Source: Chloroflexota bacterium (lineage in GTDB: Bacteria; Chloroflexota; Anaerolineae; Ardenticatenales; Ardenticatenaceae). Taken from it: a stretch of DNA of 12,212 nucleotides. The DNA is taken from positions 1-12,212 of the forward strand of contig DOUV01000572.1 of assembly GCA_003520455.1 (NCBI GenBank). Reading direction: 5' to 3'. The notes under the pieces were generated by a model. The model saw only the letters and a program-made list of their open reading frames with translations, searched no databases and was not told where the DNA came from. The position numbers were made by a program, and so were the translations under genes. Below, one piece after another: positions 1-6,145 of the stretch. Each line of letters opens with the position of its first letter. The stretch's first letter is position 1.

Positions 1-480
1 CCTGATTTTGAGCGAACCGTGAGATACGGTATAGATCGGGTCAAAAGAAGCGCCAGAATCTGCGCTCCGAACGCGAGTTTGGATCTGGCTGCGTGGGTCC
101 CTCGGGCGGCACTGGTTTCCGTATGCGTCAAAGATTCGGCGGCCAGACTTGCCACATCGGGCTTTATAGACTTCGACGCAGTACGCAACATTCGCCTCAT
201 CGATGAGCGTGGCCCTCCCGCTATCGTCAAGCACGCGAATGTGGCCGGCGCGTGTCCAACGACTGATGGTCGGTTAAGGAACGCTGTATTTGCGACTGGC
301 CTCGCTCATGCTGATCGCCGCGCCGCGGAGGTGTTCGAATTGGTCGGGTCGGATCGTGAGGCGTTTGACGTCGTCTTCGGCCACAGCCAGCCCACCATCA
401 AGGGCAATGGCTCAAACTGTAGCGGCTTCGCTCGCTTTGGTCAGGGCCTCAGCCGGTATCTGGTAACGAGATGATGTGTT
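1..480 (-). pseudogene. Decayed HTH protein of a recombination module (partial)
   Basis: The minus strand, read from about 480 to the left edge, gives one continuous protein-like frame interrupted by a TGA (412-414) and a TAA (274-276). The frame contains RYQIPAEALTKASEAATV, VKRLTIRPDQFEHLRGAAIS, then MSEASRKYSVP-stop-PTISRWTRAGHIRVLDD and IDEANVAYCVEVYKAR. This is a helix-turn-helix layout (alanine-rich helix, turn, PTISRW recognition helix, RAGHIRVL wing) as in excisionase/MerR-like proteins encoded beside site-specific recombinases. Both stops are one C-to-T change from a sense codon (CGA to TGA, CAA to TAA). No ATG, GTG or TTG fits the N-terminal end, so the start also appears lost. The plus-strand 151-codon frame over the same bases resembles nothing. 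The family assignment is from recall of similar proteins; the decay is seen directly. The gene continues beyond the window. Confidence 0.55.
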
Positions 481-484
481 TATA

Positions 485-523
485 TTTCTGTAAAAGTGCG
501 CGTACGCGCCACTTTTACAGAAA
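485..523. repeat. 39-bp near-perfect palindrome (possible operator or recombination site)
   Basis: Two perfect 14-bp arms (TTTCTGTAAAAGTG, 485-498, and its reverse complement, 510-523) flank an 11-bp centre. That centre contains the palindrome CGCGTACGCG. The centre can pair on, with one bulged C at 509, so the whole element is almost fully self-complementary. Neither strand has a T-run directly after it, so it does not look like a simple terminator. It lies a few bases upstream of the 5' end of the decayed HTH gene, where an autoregulatory operator or a recombinase site would be expected. The function is inferred. Confidence 0.6.
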
Positions 524-610
524 GTGAGATACGCCATCTGCTAACGACGAGCAGCAGCTTCAAGGAGCACAGAGGCGGGGAGACCCGGCGTGGGCATCGT
601 CACCTCCAGC

Positions 611-643
611 AAAAACACAACAGCCCGGCATAAAGCCGGGCTG
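611..643 (-). terminator. Rho-independent terminator of tRNA-Asn
   Basis: A perfect 9-bp stem (CAGCCCGGC, 621-629, with GCCGGGCTG, 635-643) has a 5-base loop. On the minus strand it is followed by TTGTGTTTTTG (610-620), a U-rich tract. It lies about 87 bases past the 3' end of the minus-strand tRNA, with no gene in between. It most likely ends the tRNA transcript. Confidence 0.7.
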
Positions 644-729
644 CCACGGTGCCAGGCGGGCCAGAGCCGCCCTGCACGAAACAGATCGTCGAGAGAGAAC
701 AATGGCCCTCTCACGCCTGGTGGGAAAGG

Positions 730-802
730 CTCCTCGCGTAGGACTCGAACCTACAACCTACCGGTTAACAGCCGGTTGCTCTGCCGATTGAGCTAGCGAG
801 GA
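730..802 (-). tRNA. tRNA-Asn (GUU)
   Basis: Read on the minus strand, this folds into a complete cloverleaf. The 7-bp acceptor stem is TCCTCGC/GCGAGGA. The D arm is GCTC...GAGC, and the anticodon arm is ACCGG-CTGTTAA-CCGGT with anticodon GTT at 767-769. The T arm is GTAGG-TTCGAGT-CCTAC. Position 730 supplies discriminator G73, as expected for asparagine tRNAs. The 3' CCA is not encoded (GCCT follows), so it must be added after transcription. A strong promoter lies directly upstream and a terminator downstream, so it is a single-gene transcription unit. Confidence 0.96.
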
Positions 803-822
803 TCGCTGTAAGATCGAGCGTG

Positions 823-850
823 ATTATAGAGAATTAGACCCGCGTGTCAA
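823..850 (-). promoter_or_regulatory. Consensus sigma-70 type promoter for tRNA-Asn
   Basis: On the minus strand, TTGACA (845-850) and TATAAT (823-828) are both perfect consensus hexamers, separated by 16 bases. Transcription would start near 816, about 14 bases before the tRNA 5' end at 802. A perfect match to both hexamers is rare and fits a highly expressed stable RNA. Confidence 0.85.
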
Positions 851-973
851 GTTTGTGGGATCGCTCAGGGCAACAGCACGGCGGAGCCATCCTCGTTGGT
901 AGCCCCGCCATGCCGTTCGATAACCATCCGCAGCCCGTCTCAGCAGTGACGAAGGAAGATTCCGCCACACGCC

Positions 974-2404
974 TCACGTATCCGCCCCATTGCGCGATAT
1001 CTCGTGCTTCGTCGCCGCAATCGCGCTCACCATCTCTTCGATCCGGATAAACTTCACGCGCGGGCGGCCGAGGGCCTGCCCTCTGCTAGCTTCAATCTGG
1101 TCGAGCAGCCGCCAGTCGGCGTACGACACGTAGTCGGGCCGACGCGCTTTGATGAATGCCTCGGCCGCCTGCGGGGTGGCGCACTCGTCGTCTACGGGAT
1201 TGATGGATGGCACATCCTCGAGCAGCGACCGTACAGTCTCGGCGGAGTCGGGCTTGTTCGTGCCGATGATCCCTGTCGGACCACGTTTGGCCCAACCCAC
1301 GACGTACTCACCCACGATAGGAGCCCCGGTCTCAGGGTCGAGGACCCGGCCACTCTTGTTGGGAATCGTACCTCTACGGGCATCATGCGGAACGCCGGGC
1401 AGCGGCACACCCTTGTACCCGACGGCGCGAAAGACCATATCCATATCAATCGTTTCGTAGACGTCAACGCCGCTGGCCTGCAAGTAGCCGCTCTCGATCG
1501 GCCGCAATTCGTTCCGCCGCAGTTTGAGGGCGGTGATGTGCCCGTTTTCACCGAGAATCTCAACCGGAGAGACGAGGAAACGCAGGTAGATTTTTCGTGG
1601 CAGTCCGTTTTCTCCCCGGAGCGCATACTGACGAAGTGTCTTGACATTCTTCGTAATGTCTCGATTTCCTTCCATGGCTGCCAGACTATAGGGGTCCAAC
1701 TCGACGTCTGCCGGGTCCACGATGACCTCAACCCCCTCAATATCGCCTAGTTCACGCAACTCAGGGTTGGTGAAAGCGGCCTGGACCGGCCCCCGGCGGC
1801 CTAACACATAAATCCGCTTCACCCGGCTATGGCGCAACTTCTCGAGGGCATGGTCGGCGATATCGGTTTTCGCCAACACTTCAATCGGCTTGGCCAGGAT
1901 GCGCGCTACGTCCATCGCTACGTTGCCGATGCCGACGACGGCCACATTCTCGCCGCTCAGGTCAAAATCAAGGTCGGCGTAGTCGGGATGGCCGTTGTAC
2001 CAGCCAACGAAGGCCGTCGCCGAGTAGCTGCCGAGGAAATCTTCGCCAGGAATGCCGAGCTTTCGGTCCGAGGATGCGCCGACGGCGTAGATCACCTGGT
2101 CGTAATAGCGGCGCACATCGTTATGGGTCAGGTCCGTCCCGAACGTGATGTTGCCAAAGAACCGAACGCGGGGGTCAGAGGCGATTCTGTCGTACACCCT
2201 TGTGACGGACTTGATTTTCTGGTGGTCGGGGGCCACACCGTCGCGTACTAACCCGAACGGGGTCGGTAAACGATCGAATAGATCGATTGATACCTGGACA
2301 GCGTTTTGTTCTAGAAGAGCCCCTGCGGCGTAAAAACCGGAAGGGCCTGCACCGACGATTGCCACCCGCAATGGTCGTTCTACGGTTCCGAGCCTGCGTT
2401 CCAC
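974..2404 (-). CDS. fprA: Ferredoxin-NADP+ reductase, FprA / adrenodoxin-reductase type
   Basis: This 476-residue flavoprotein should pass electrons between NADPH and ferredoxin in the cytoplasm, using FAD. Residues 13-25 (RVAIVGAGPSGFY) are the FAD-binding Rossmann motif. FDRLPTPFGLVRDGVAPDH (43-61) is the segment characteristic of adrenodoxin-reductase-like enzymes. VAVVGIGNVAMDVAR (154-168) is the NADP-binding motif, followed by LGRRGPVQAAF (201-211). GWAKRGPTGIIGTNK (370-384) is the family's conserved C-terminal flavin-contact segment. The length is normal for the family and no N-terminal ferredoxin domain is fused. The start is GTG (2402-2404), preceded by GGAGAGG about 8 bases upstream; this places the Rossmann motif close to the N-terminus as usual. 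The gene stands alone: tRNA-Asn lies downstream and an insertion-sequence remnant ends about 107 bases upstream of the start. I found no convincing promoter in that gap; TTGACT (minus strand, 2500-2505) is a possible -35 without a good -10. Confidence 0.93.
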   Translation of the reverse strand: MERRLGTVERPLRVAIVGAGPSGFYAAGALLEQNAVQVSIDLFDRLPTPFGLVRDGVAPDHQKIKSVTRVYDRIASDPRVRFFGNITFGTDLTHNDVRRYYDQVIYAVGASSDRKLGIPGEDFLGSYSATAFVGWYNGHPDYADLDFDLSGENVAVVGIGNVAMDVARILAKPIEVLAKTDIADHALEKLRHSRVKRIYVLGRRGPVQAAFTNPELRELGDIEGVEVIVDPADVELDPYSLAAMEGNRDITKNVKTLRQYALRGENGLPRKIYLRFLVSPVEILGENGHITALKLRRNELRPIESGYLQASGVDVYETIDMDMVFRAVGYKGVPLPGVPHDARRGTIPNKSGRVLDPETGAPIVGEYVVGWAKRGPTGIIGTNKPDSAETVRSLLEDVPSINPVDDECATPQAAEAFIKARRPDYVSYADWRLLDQIEASRGQALGRPRVKFIRIEEMVSAIAATKHEISRNGADT

Positions 2405-2511
2405 TGTTAATACCTCTCCTCTCTGTCGAAGACGGGATGACTTCCTACATCTTGGTCAGTCAGGGGCGTGACCAGACTGCCCTATTCGTGGCCCATTCTA
2501 GTCAAAAGGGA

Positions 2512-2537
2512 TGTAATGAACCCAACAAACTGGACAG
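2512..2537 (+). repeat. IS terminal inverted repeat, left
   Basis: It begins TGTAATGAACCC and ends AACTGGACAG. It matches the right end at 19 of 26 positions, with identical blocks TGTAATG, ACCC and AACTGGA. It lies 3 bases beyond the transposase stop codon. Confidence 0.75.
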
Positions 2538-2540
2538 ATT

Positions 2541-3236
2541 TTAGGCCGAAATAAGGGAAGACACCTCCCCATGGTGGTCCTGCCAGACCGTCTCGAACTC
2601 CACCGGCATGAGATAGCCCAGGGCCGGGTGGATGCGCTTGTGTTGGTAGACGTGCTCAATGAAATGGCCGATCTGGCGGTAGGCATCGGCAAAGTCCTGA
2701 TAATCTGAGAGGTTTACCTCCTCTTCTTCTGATTGTGCGGATGAGCCGTTCTGCCAGGCGTGGCCGGCATCGGCCATGCTGATCTGGATCTGATAATGGT
2801 ACAGCCGCTCAATGGAGGCGTGGGCTGCGTATTGGACGCCTTGATCACGGTGATGAATGCGCGGGACCCGCCTGGTCAGGGCGCGTTGGCGAGCCGTCAG
2901 GGTCAGGTCCTGATCCAGCCAGCGGTGGAGATGCCAGCCGCGGAGGCCCCGGGTGAAGCCATCCATGATCACCGCCAGAGAGACGAATTCCAGGCGCAGC
3001 CGCACGGAGCGGATGTCGCTGACCCACACCTGATCGGGAGCCGTGATCGTCAGGTCCAGCACCTCGTGCTCCTGCTGGCGCGGCGACCGCTCGATGAACT
3101 CTTGTTTCCAGCGGAACAACACCGACTCCTTGATGGCATGTTCCCGGCATACTTGCGCGGCGCTCTTGACGCCGGTCAGGACTTCCAAGACCACCTGGGC
3201 TTTGAATTCGGCGCTGAAACTCCGTCGCTTCGGCAT
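2541..3236 (-). pseudogene. Truncated IS3-family transposase (OrfA-OrfB remnant)
   Basis: A 231-codon frame starts at ATG 3234-3236, with GGGGG 6 bases upstream. Residues 1-50 (MPKRRSFSAEFKAQVVLEVL onward, then VCREHAI and FRWKQEF) are the OrfA helix-turn-helix. At about residue 54-58 the frame jumps directly into the OrfB rve/DDE domain (DQVWVSDI, 68-75), so the rest of OrfA and the start of OrfB are gone. The first catalytic Asp (D74, WVSDI) and the second (D131, HHRDQGVQYA) are present. The third acid normally follows as NGYAE, but the frame here reads NGSSAQSEEEEV (163-174), about four residues short and without that Glu. The C-terminal segments DFADAYRQIG and HKRIHPALGYL are intact. The reading frame is open, but the protein is very unlikely to be an active transposase. 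Any alternative start upstream of 3236 would lie partly outside the element. Confidence 0.85.
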
Positions 3237-3277
3237 GTGGATCCCCCTTCTGCTGGACACTCTCTTCACCAAGGGTG

Positions 3278-3303
3278 GTATCCAGTTCCCGGGGTCCATT
3301 ACA
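3278..3303 (-). repeat. IS terminal inverted repeat, right
   Basis: On the minus strand it begins TGTAATGGACCC and ends AACTGGATAC, the partner of the left repeat at 2512-2537. It lies about 41 bases upstream of the transposase ATG. Confidence 0.75.
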
Positions 3304-4011
3304 GAAGGCGTTTCCCCCGCAGACAAAAGGCAGTCTTTCGAGAGAAAAACGTCACGCCGAGGGAGATCGTATGACTTGATCCAAGCCGGGATTCCTTGAT
3401 CAAGCCATTCTACCGGCGGATCGATCGCGGCCCTCGTGAGCCCTTGACAACCGGCCCTGCAGGGCGAGTCGGCCTGGCAACAAGGGAACGATCAGTCGGC
3501 ACTGAATCCCTTGCACCATCTCTGGCTGTTTGACGCGATTGAAGACTTCGCCCCTCGAGTCCCCACCCCCGACAATCCGGGCAGCACTGGTCGCGGGCGG
3601 GCCGAGTACACCAACCCACCAGGCACACAAACTGGCACCCGCAATGTGCTCGGAATCGGGCGATCGACTGAGCGAGGAAGAATCTCCAAATAACCTGGGC
3701 GAGGTGGCCCAGACACTGGTCGATTATACCATACCCCTGCCGGGTTACGAATCAGCGCGAACGAGCAAGAGACGGTTGGGGATGCCGCAGCAGTTGCTCC
3801 ACCGCCCACAGCGTACAACGACGGAAGCCGGCTACGAGGCGACGAACCTGCAACGAAAACGGCACCGGCTCGGCCTCCAGAGCAGAAGTTGCTTGACCGG
3901 TGCGCTCTGGTGACAGGGCGACGGCGGTTGCGCCAAGGGTCTCATAGCGCTCAGGGCTGGGCCGTCCCTGCGCTCTCCCTGGTCGGGCGCACACTGCGGC
4001 CCCGTCCGCCC
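3304..4011. other. Gene-free stretch, 708 bases
   Basis: No frame here has recognisable motifs, a good ribosome-binding site or protein-like composition; the open frames are rich in Arg, Pro and Ser, as expected by chance in GC-rich DNA. Visible small elements are paired CTTGATCCAAGCC (3375-3387) and CTTGATCAAGCC (3395-3406) repeats, and an isolated extended -10 on the minus strand (TATGGTATAAT, core 3724-3729). It may be old, decayed coding or mobile DNA beside the IS remnant, but I cannot show that. Confidence 0.5.
3724..3732 (-). promoter_or_regulatory. Possible orphan extended -10 promoter
   Basis: The minus strand reads TGG-TATAAT, a perfect -10 hexamer with the TGn extension. The best -35 at 17 bases (TTCGTA) matches only three of six positions. 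No gene lies immediately downstream; transcription would run toward the IS remnant. Confidence 0.3.
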
Positions 4012-4518
4012 TCAACAAGAGGCCATCTGCGCGTCTGGATCCCTGATGATGATCTGCGGCCGGCCGCGGTAGGTCTGGATCTTGCCACTGATGCGGACGC
4101 AACTCCCTTCGATGTCAGGGAACTTATGATCGAAGGCGACCGCGTAGAAGGTACCGGGGGCCGGATCGAAGTTGATGAAGAAGGCCCGCCCGCTGTCGTA
4201 GGTTTCGGTAACGAAGCCCTCCACGCAGGCTTGCTCACCGATATGCATCGGGGCTTCATCCCAAGAAAAGCAGCCCGGACCAGCGCTACGGGCGGCCGCG
4301 ATCGTGGGCGTGGGGTGAGCAGTGGGGCGGGCTCCGGCGAGCACAGTGACCTGCACCACTCGCGTCACCTCAACCGGTACGACGCGAGTCACCTCGACCT
4401 CCCGCGTCACCTCCACCGGCACCATGCGGGTGACCTCGACCTGGCGCTCGACGACGGGCGGGGCGAGGATGGGACTGCATGCGCTCAGCAGAACCACCAC
4501 GATGAGAAGATGACGCAT
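4012..4518 (-). CDS. Small lipoprotein with VEVTR repeats and OB-fold-like domain
   Basis: A 168-residue predicted exported lipoprotein of unknown function. Residues 1-14 are a signal peptide (RH, then hydrophobic LLIVVVLL) ending in a lipobox LSAC, with Cys14 the expected lipidated residue. Residues 27-53 hold four VEVTR units spaced by MVP, E and VVP (DNA 4360-4440), a spacer style common after the lipobox of Chloroflexota surface lipoproteins. A Thr/Pro/Ala linker follows. Residues about 83-165 form a compact domain with EQACVEGFVTETYDSGRAFF, then SCVRISGKIQTYRGRPQIII. That pattern resembles the bacterial OB-fold found in nuclease-associated and nucleic-acid-binding exported proteins. Cys83, Cys98, Cys140 and the C-terminal Cys168 could form disulfides. 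The ATG at 4516-4518 is chosen because it starts the signal peptide and has AGGAG 8 bases upstream; upstream in-frame codons would put 60 Arg-rich residues before the signal. It is transcribed divergently from recO. A role in binding extracellular nucleic acid is only a guess. Confidence 0.8.
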   Translation of the reverse strand: MRHLLIVVVLLSACSPILAPPVVERQVEVTRMVPVEVTREVEVTRVVPVEVTRVVQVTVLAGARPTAHPTPTIAAARSAGPGCFSWDEAPMHIGEQACVEGFVTETYDSGRAFFINFDPAPGTFYAVAFDHKFPDIEGSCVRISGKIQTYRGRPQIIIRDPDAQMASC

Positions 4519-4581
4519 GGGCCGGGCTCCTCCCCTCCGCGCCGTTCCTCGTACGCTCCATGGGCTGGAAGGGCTGGCACC

Positions 4582-4610
4582 ACTATAGGCGCGAGAGCAC
4601 GGTCTGTCTA
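4582..4610 (-). promoter_or_regulatory. Promoter for the lipoprotein gene
   Basis: On the minus strand, TAGACA (4605-4610) and TATAGT (4582-4587) each match the sigma-70 consensus at five of six positions, with an ideal 17-base spacer. The start of transcription would be near 4575, leaving a leader of about 57 bases before the ATG at 4518. Confidence 0.6.
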
Positions 4611-4669
4611 TCCCCCTCCCCTGCTGAGCATAGGGTGAATAGCCCATCCGCCCTACATCCGGCCGCGCC

Positions 4670-4698
4670 TTCTCACTTTCGCGGGCCAATGCTATCAT
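4670..4698 (+). promoter_or_regulatory. Candidate promoter for recO
   Basis: TTCTCA (4670-4675) and TATCAT (4693-4698) are 17 bases apart, and the -10 carries a TGC extension (TGCTATCAT). Transcription would begin near 4705, about 28 bases before the recO ATG. The -35 matches four of six positions. Confidence 0.45.
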
Positions 4699-4732
4699 TA
4701 CAGAGGAAACAGTACTCGAACGGACCGAGTCA

Positions 4733-5536
4733 ATGACAACCCTTACGAAGCGCCTACGAGTCTATCGCACCGATGCCATCATTTTGAGACGATCCGATTG
4801 GGGCGAGGCCGACCGCATCGTCACACTCTTCACGCCTGGTTTCGGCAAGCTCCGCGTCGTAGCGCCGGGTGCACGCAAGCCTCAGAGCCGCAAGAGCGGC
4901 CACCTGGAGCTCTTCACCCACGGCACCTACGTCCTCGCGCGCGGGCGCACCTTCGACAAACTGACCCAGGCCGAGACGCGCGACTACTTCCCCAGGCTGC
5001 ATGAGTCGCTGGACCGTATGAGCTGCGCCTCGCTGGCGGCCGAACTGGTCGATCGCTTCGTCGAGGAGCACGACGAGAATGCGCCCCTCTACGAGTTGTT
5101 TCTGGATACGTTGGCAATCCTGGATGACCCGGCCAGGTCACCCGATCCACTCCTGGCGCTGCGCTATTTCGAGGTGCGCGCCCTCACGCTGTTGGGCTAC
5201 CAGCCCCAGGTCCATCACTGCATCCTCTGCGGCGAGCCGCTCGAACCGGTAGATCAGTTCTTCAACCTGGGAGGCGGCGGGGTGGTCTGCCCGCGCTGCG
5301 CCGCGGGGCAGAAGGGCCTGTTGCACCTGCCACTTGACCTGCTCAAGGTGCTGCGCTTCTTCCAGGACAGGCTGTGGGGCGAGGTTCGGGGGCTCCAGCT
5401 GCCGGCTGCGACAATGGCCGGTCTGGAGACCCTTCTCCGCCGCTACGTCGCCTCGCTCCTGGAGCGCGATCTCAAGTCGGAAAAGTTTTTGCGGGAGTTG
5501 CGCCGGTCCTACACGAGCGAGGAGCCTCCTGCATGA
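4733..5536 (+). CDS. recO: DNA repair protein RecO
   Basis: This 267-residue recombination mediator should act with RecR to load RecA on SSB-coated single-stranded DNA during RecF-pathway repair. The N-terminal OB-fold spans about residues 8-85 (YRTDAIILRRSDWGEADRIV, then LFTPGFGKLRVVAPGARKP), which is diagnostic of RecO. A helical domain follows. A four-cysteine zinc motif lies at C163-x2-C166 and C186-x2-C189 (HHCILCGEPL ... VCPRCAAG), present in many RecO proteins. The length is typical. The ATG at 4733 gives the normal distance to the OB-fold, but there is no strong ribosome-binding site close by; AGAGGA lies about 30 bases upstream, so initiation may be weak or on a near-leaderless mRNA. 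The stop overlaps the start of the MazG-like gene, so the two are cotranscribed and probably translationally coupled. Confidence 0.95.
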   Translation: MTTLTKRLRVYRTDAIILRRSDWGEADRIVTLFTPGFGKLRVVAPGARKPQSRKSGHLELFTHGTYVLARGRTFDKLTQAETRDYFPRLHESLDRMSCASLAAELVDRFVEEHDENAPLYELFLDTLAILDDPARSPDPLLALRYFEVRALTLLGYQPQVHHCILCGEPLEPVDQFFNLGGGGVVCPRCAAGQKGLLHLPLDLLKVLRFFQDRLWGEVRGLQLPAATMAGLETLLRRYVASLLERDLKSEKFLRELRRSYTSEEPPA

Positions 5537-5958
5537 CCGAGCCGCTGACTTTTCGGGAGTACCAGCGTTGGTTCGAAGACTACGATCGAGCGCGTGGTTG
5601 GAACCGCATCCTCCCGGCCCATTCCCTGGCTCACCTGACCGAGGAGGTCGGTGAGATCGCGCGGCTGGTGCTCAAACTCGAGGGCTACCGCGAGCTGCCA
5701 CCAGAGGAGCGCGCTCAAGCGGCGGACCAACTGGCGATGGAAATCAACGACGCCTTCGTCTTCCTCACCCAGCTTGCCCTCGCCTTTGGCATCGATCTGG
5801 AGGAGACGATCCGCCGTGGTCAGGCCAAGGCTGAAGCGCGCTACAGTGTCGAGCAGGGTCGCCGCGAGGCTGAGCGCTACCGCCAGCGCCAGGCCGAGAA
5901 TGCGGTCTGGCTTCAGGGCGGGACGGCCAACGACCGGCCGGCGGATGAAGAGAGCTGA
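5533..5958 (+). CDS. MazG-like nucleotide pyrophosphohydrolase
   Basis: A 141-residue protein of the all-alpha NTP pyrophosphohydrolase (MazG/dUTPase-like) superfamily, whose members hydrolyse (d)NTPs to monophosphate and pyrophosphate using Mg2+. The metal-binding signature is visible as E37-E38-x2-E41 (LTEEVGEIARLVLKLEG) and E70-x2-D73 (AMEINDAFVFL). This is a single domain, shorter than the double-domain E. coli MazG. Residues 98-123 (QAKAEARYSVEQGRREAERY) form a charged, helical tail that may be a coiled coil. The start ATG (5533-5535) overlaps the recO TGA as ATGA, with GAGGAG about 10 bases upstream. The substrate cannot be told from sequence; pool cleaning (dUTP, oxidised or non-canonical dNTPs) would suit the link with recO. 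A longer upstream frame over the recO end is a shadow. Confidence 0.85.
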   Translation: MTEPLTFREYQRWFEDYDRARGWNRILPAHSLAHLTEEVGEIARLVLKLEGYRELPPEERAQAADQLAMEINDAFVFLTQLALAFGIDLEETIRRGQAKAEARYSVEQGRREAERYRQRQAENAVWLQGGTANDRPADEES

Positions 5959-6004
5959 AACGGCCCTGCGCCTCAGTCGACCAACATGGGTTCTGTTCAA
6001 GAGA

Positions 6005-6032
6005 TTGACCGGGAAGCGACCGCGTTTATAAT
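6005..6032 (+). promoter_or_regulatory. Promoter for glyQS
   Basis: TTGACC (6005-6010) and a perfect TATAAT (6027-6032) are separated by 16 bases, downstream of the MazG-like stop and upstream of glyQS. Transcription would start near 6039 and give a leader of about 107 bases. The synthetase can therefore be expressed independently of recO. Confidence 0.7.
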
Positions 6033-6047
6033 CTCGATACCTTGTAC

Positions 6048-6081
6048 CAGCGGCGGGCGGGGCATCCTCGGCCCGCCGCTG
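6048..6081 (+). promoter_or_regulatory. GC-rich hairpin in the glyQS leader
   Basis: A perfect 11-bp stem (CAGCGGCGGGC, 6048-6058, with GCCCGCCGCTG, 6071-6081) closes a 12-base loop. It lies about 9 bases after the predicted transcription start. The following bases (TGTTGCCATCC) are not a U-tract, so intrinsic termination is weak at best. It could be a 5' stabilising structure or end transcription from recO/mazG with help from Rho. No T-box sequence or specifier-like architecture was found in the short leader. Confidence 0.55.
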
Positions 6082-6145
6082 TGTTGCCATCCTTCAATCA
6101 TTACAGGGCGCCGCCGAGTTGCGGGGCCCACCAGGATACCATCTG

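Larger units (their letters stand above)
2512..3303 (-). mobile_element. IS3-family insertion sequence remnant, internally deleted
   Basis: A 792-bp element is bounded by imperfect 26-bp inverted repeats and carries one IS3-type transposase frame on the minus strand. Full IS3 elements are usually about 1.2-1.5 kb, so several hundred bases are missing. No convincing short target duplication flanks it (GGA on the left, GAA on the right). Both ends survive, so it could in principle be moved by an active relative. It sits between fprA and a gene-free stretch and disrupts no recognisable gene. Confidence 0.8.

Noticed and set aside
880..909. Imperfect GGCGG...CCGCC hairpin downstream of fprA
   Set aside because: Only five outer base pairs are clean, the loop is long and no U-tract follows, so it cannot be called a terminator.
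844..1050. Short plus-strand frame between tRNA-Asn and fprA
   Set aside because: It overlaps the fprA C-terminus, and there is no ribosome-binding site or recognisable composition.
1004..1750. 248-codon plus-strand frame over fprA
   Set aside because: It is antisense to the well-conserved FprA frame and has no independent motifs or ribosome-binding site.
2760..3374. 204-codon plus-strand frame across the IS remnant
   Set aside because: It is antisense to the recognised transposase and runs through the IS end; the composition is chance-like.
3444..3472. Perfect TTGACA on the plus strand in the gene-free stretch
   Set aside because: No acceptable -10 lies 16-18 bases downstream and no gene follows.
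3752..4102. Minus-strand frame with VPFSLQVRRLVAGF, faintly like the start of an ISL3-type transposase
   Set aside because: The similarity covers about ten residues, lacks the expected cysteine motif and overlaps the lipoprotein C-terminus at one end; it is too weak to call.
6039..6145. Possible T-box riboswitch in the glyQS leader
   Set aside because: The leader is only about 107 bases and has neither the T-box sequence nor the stem I architecture.
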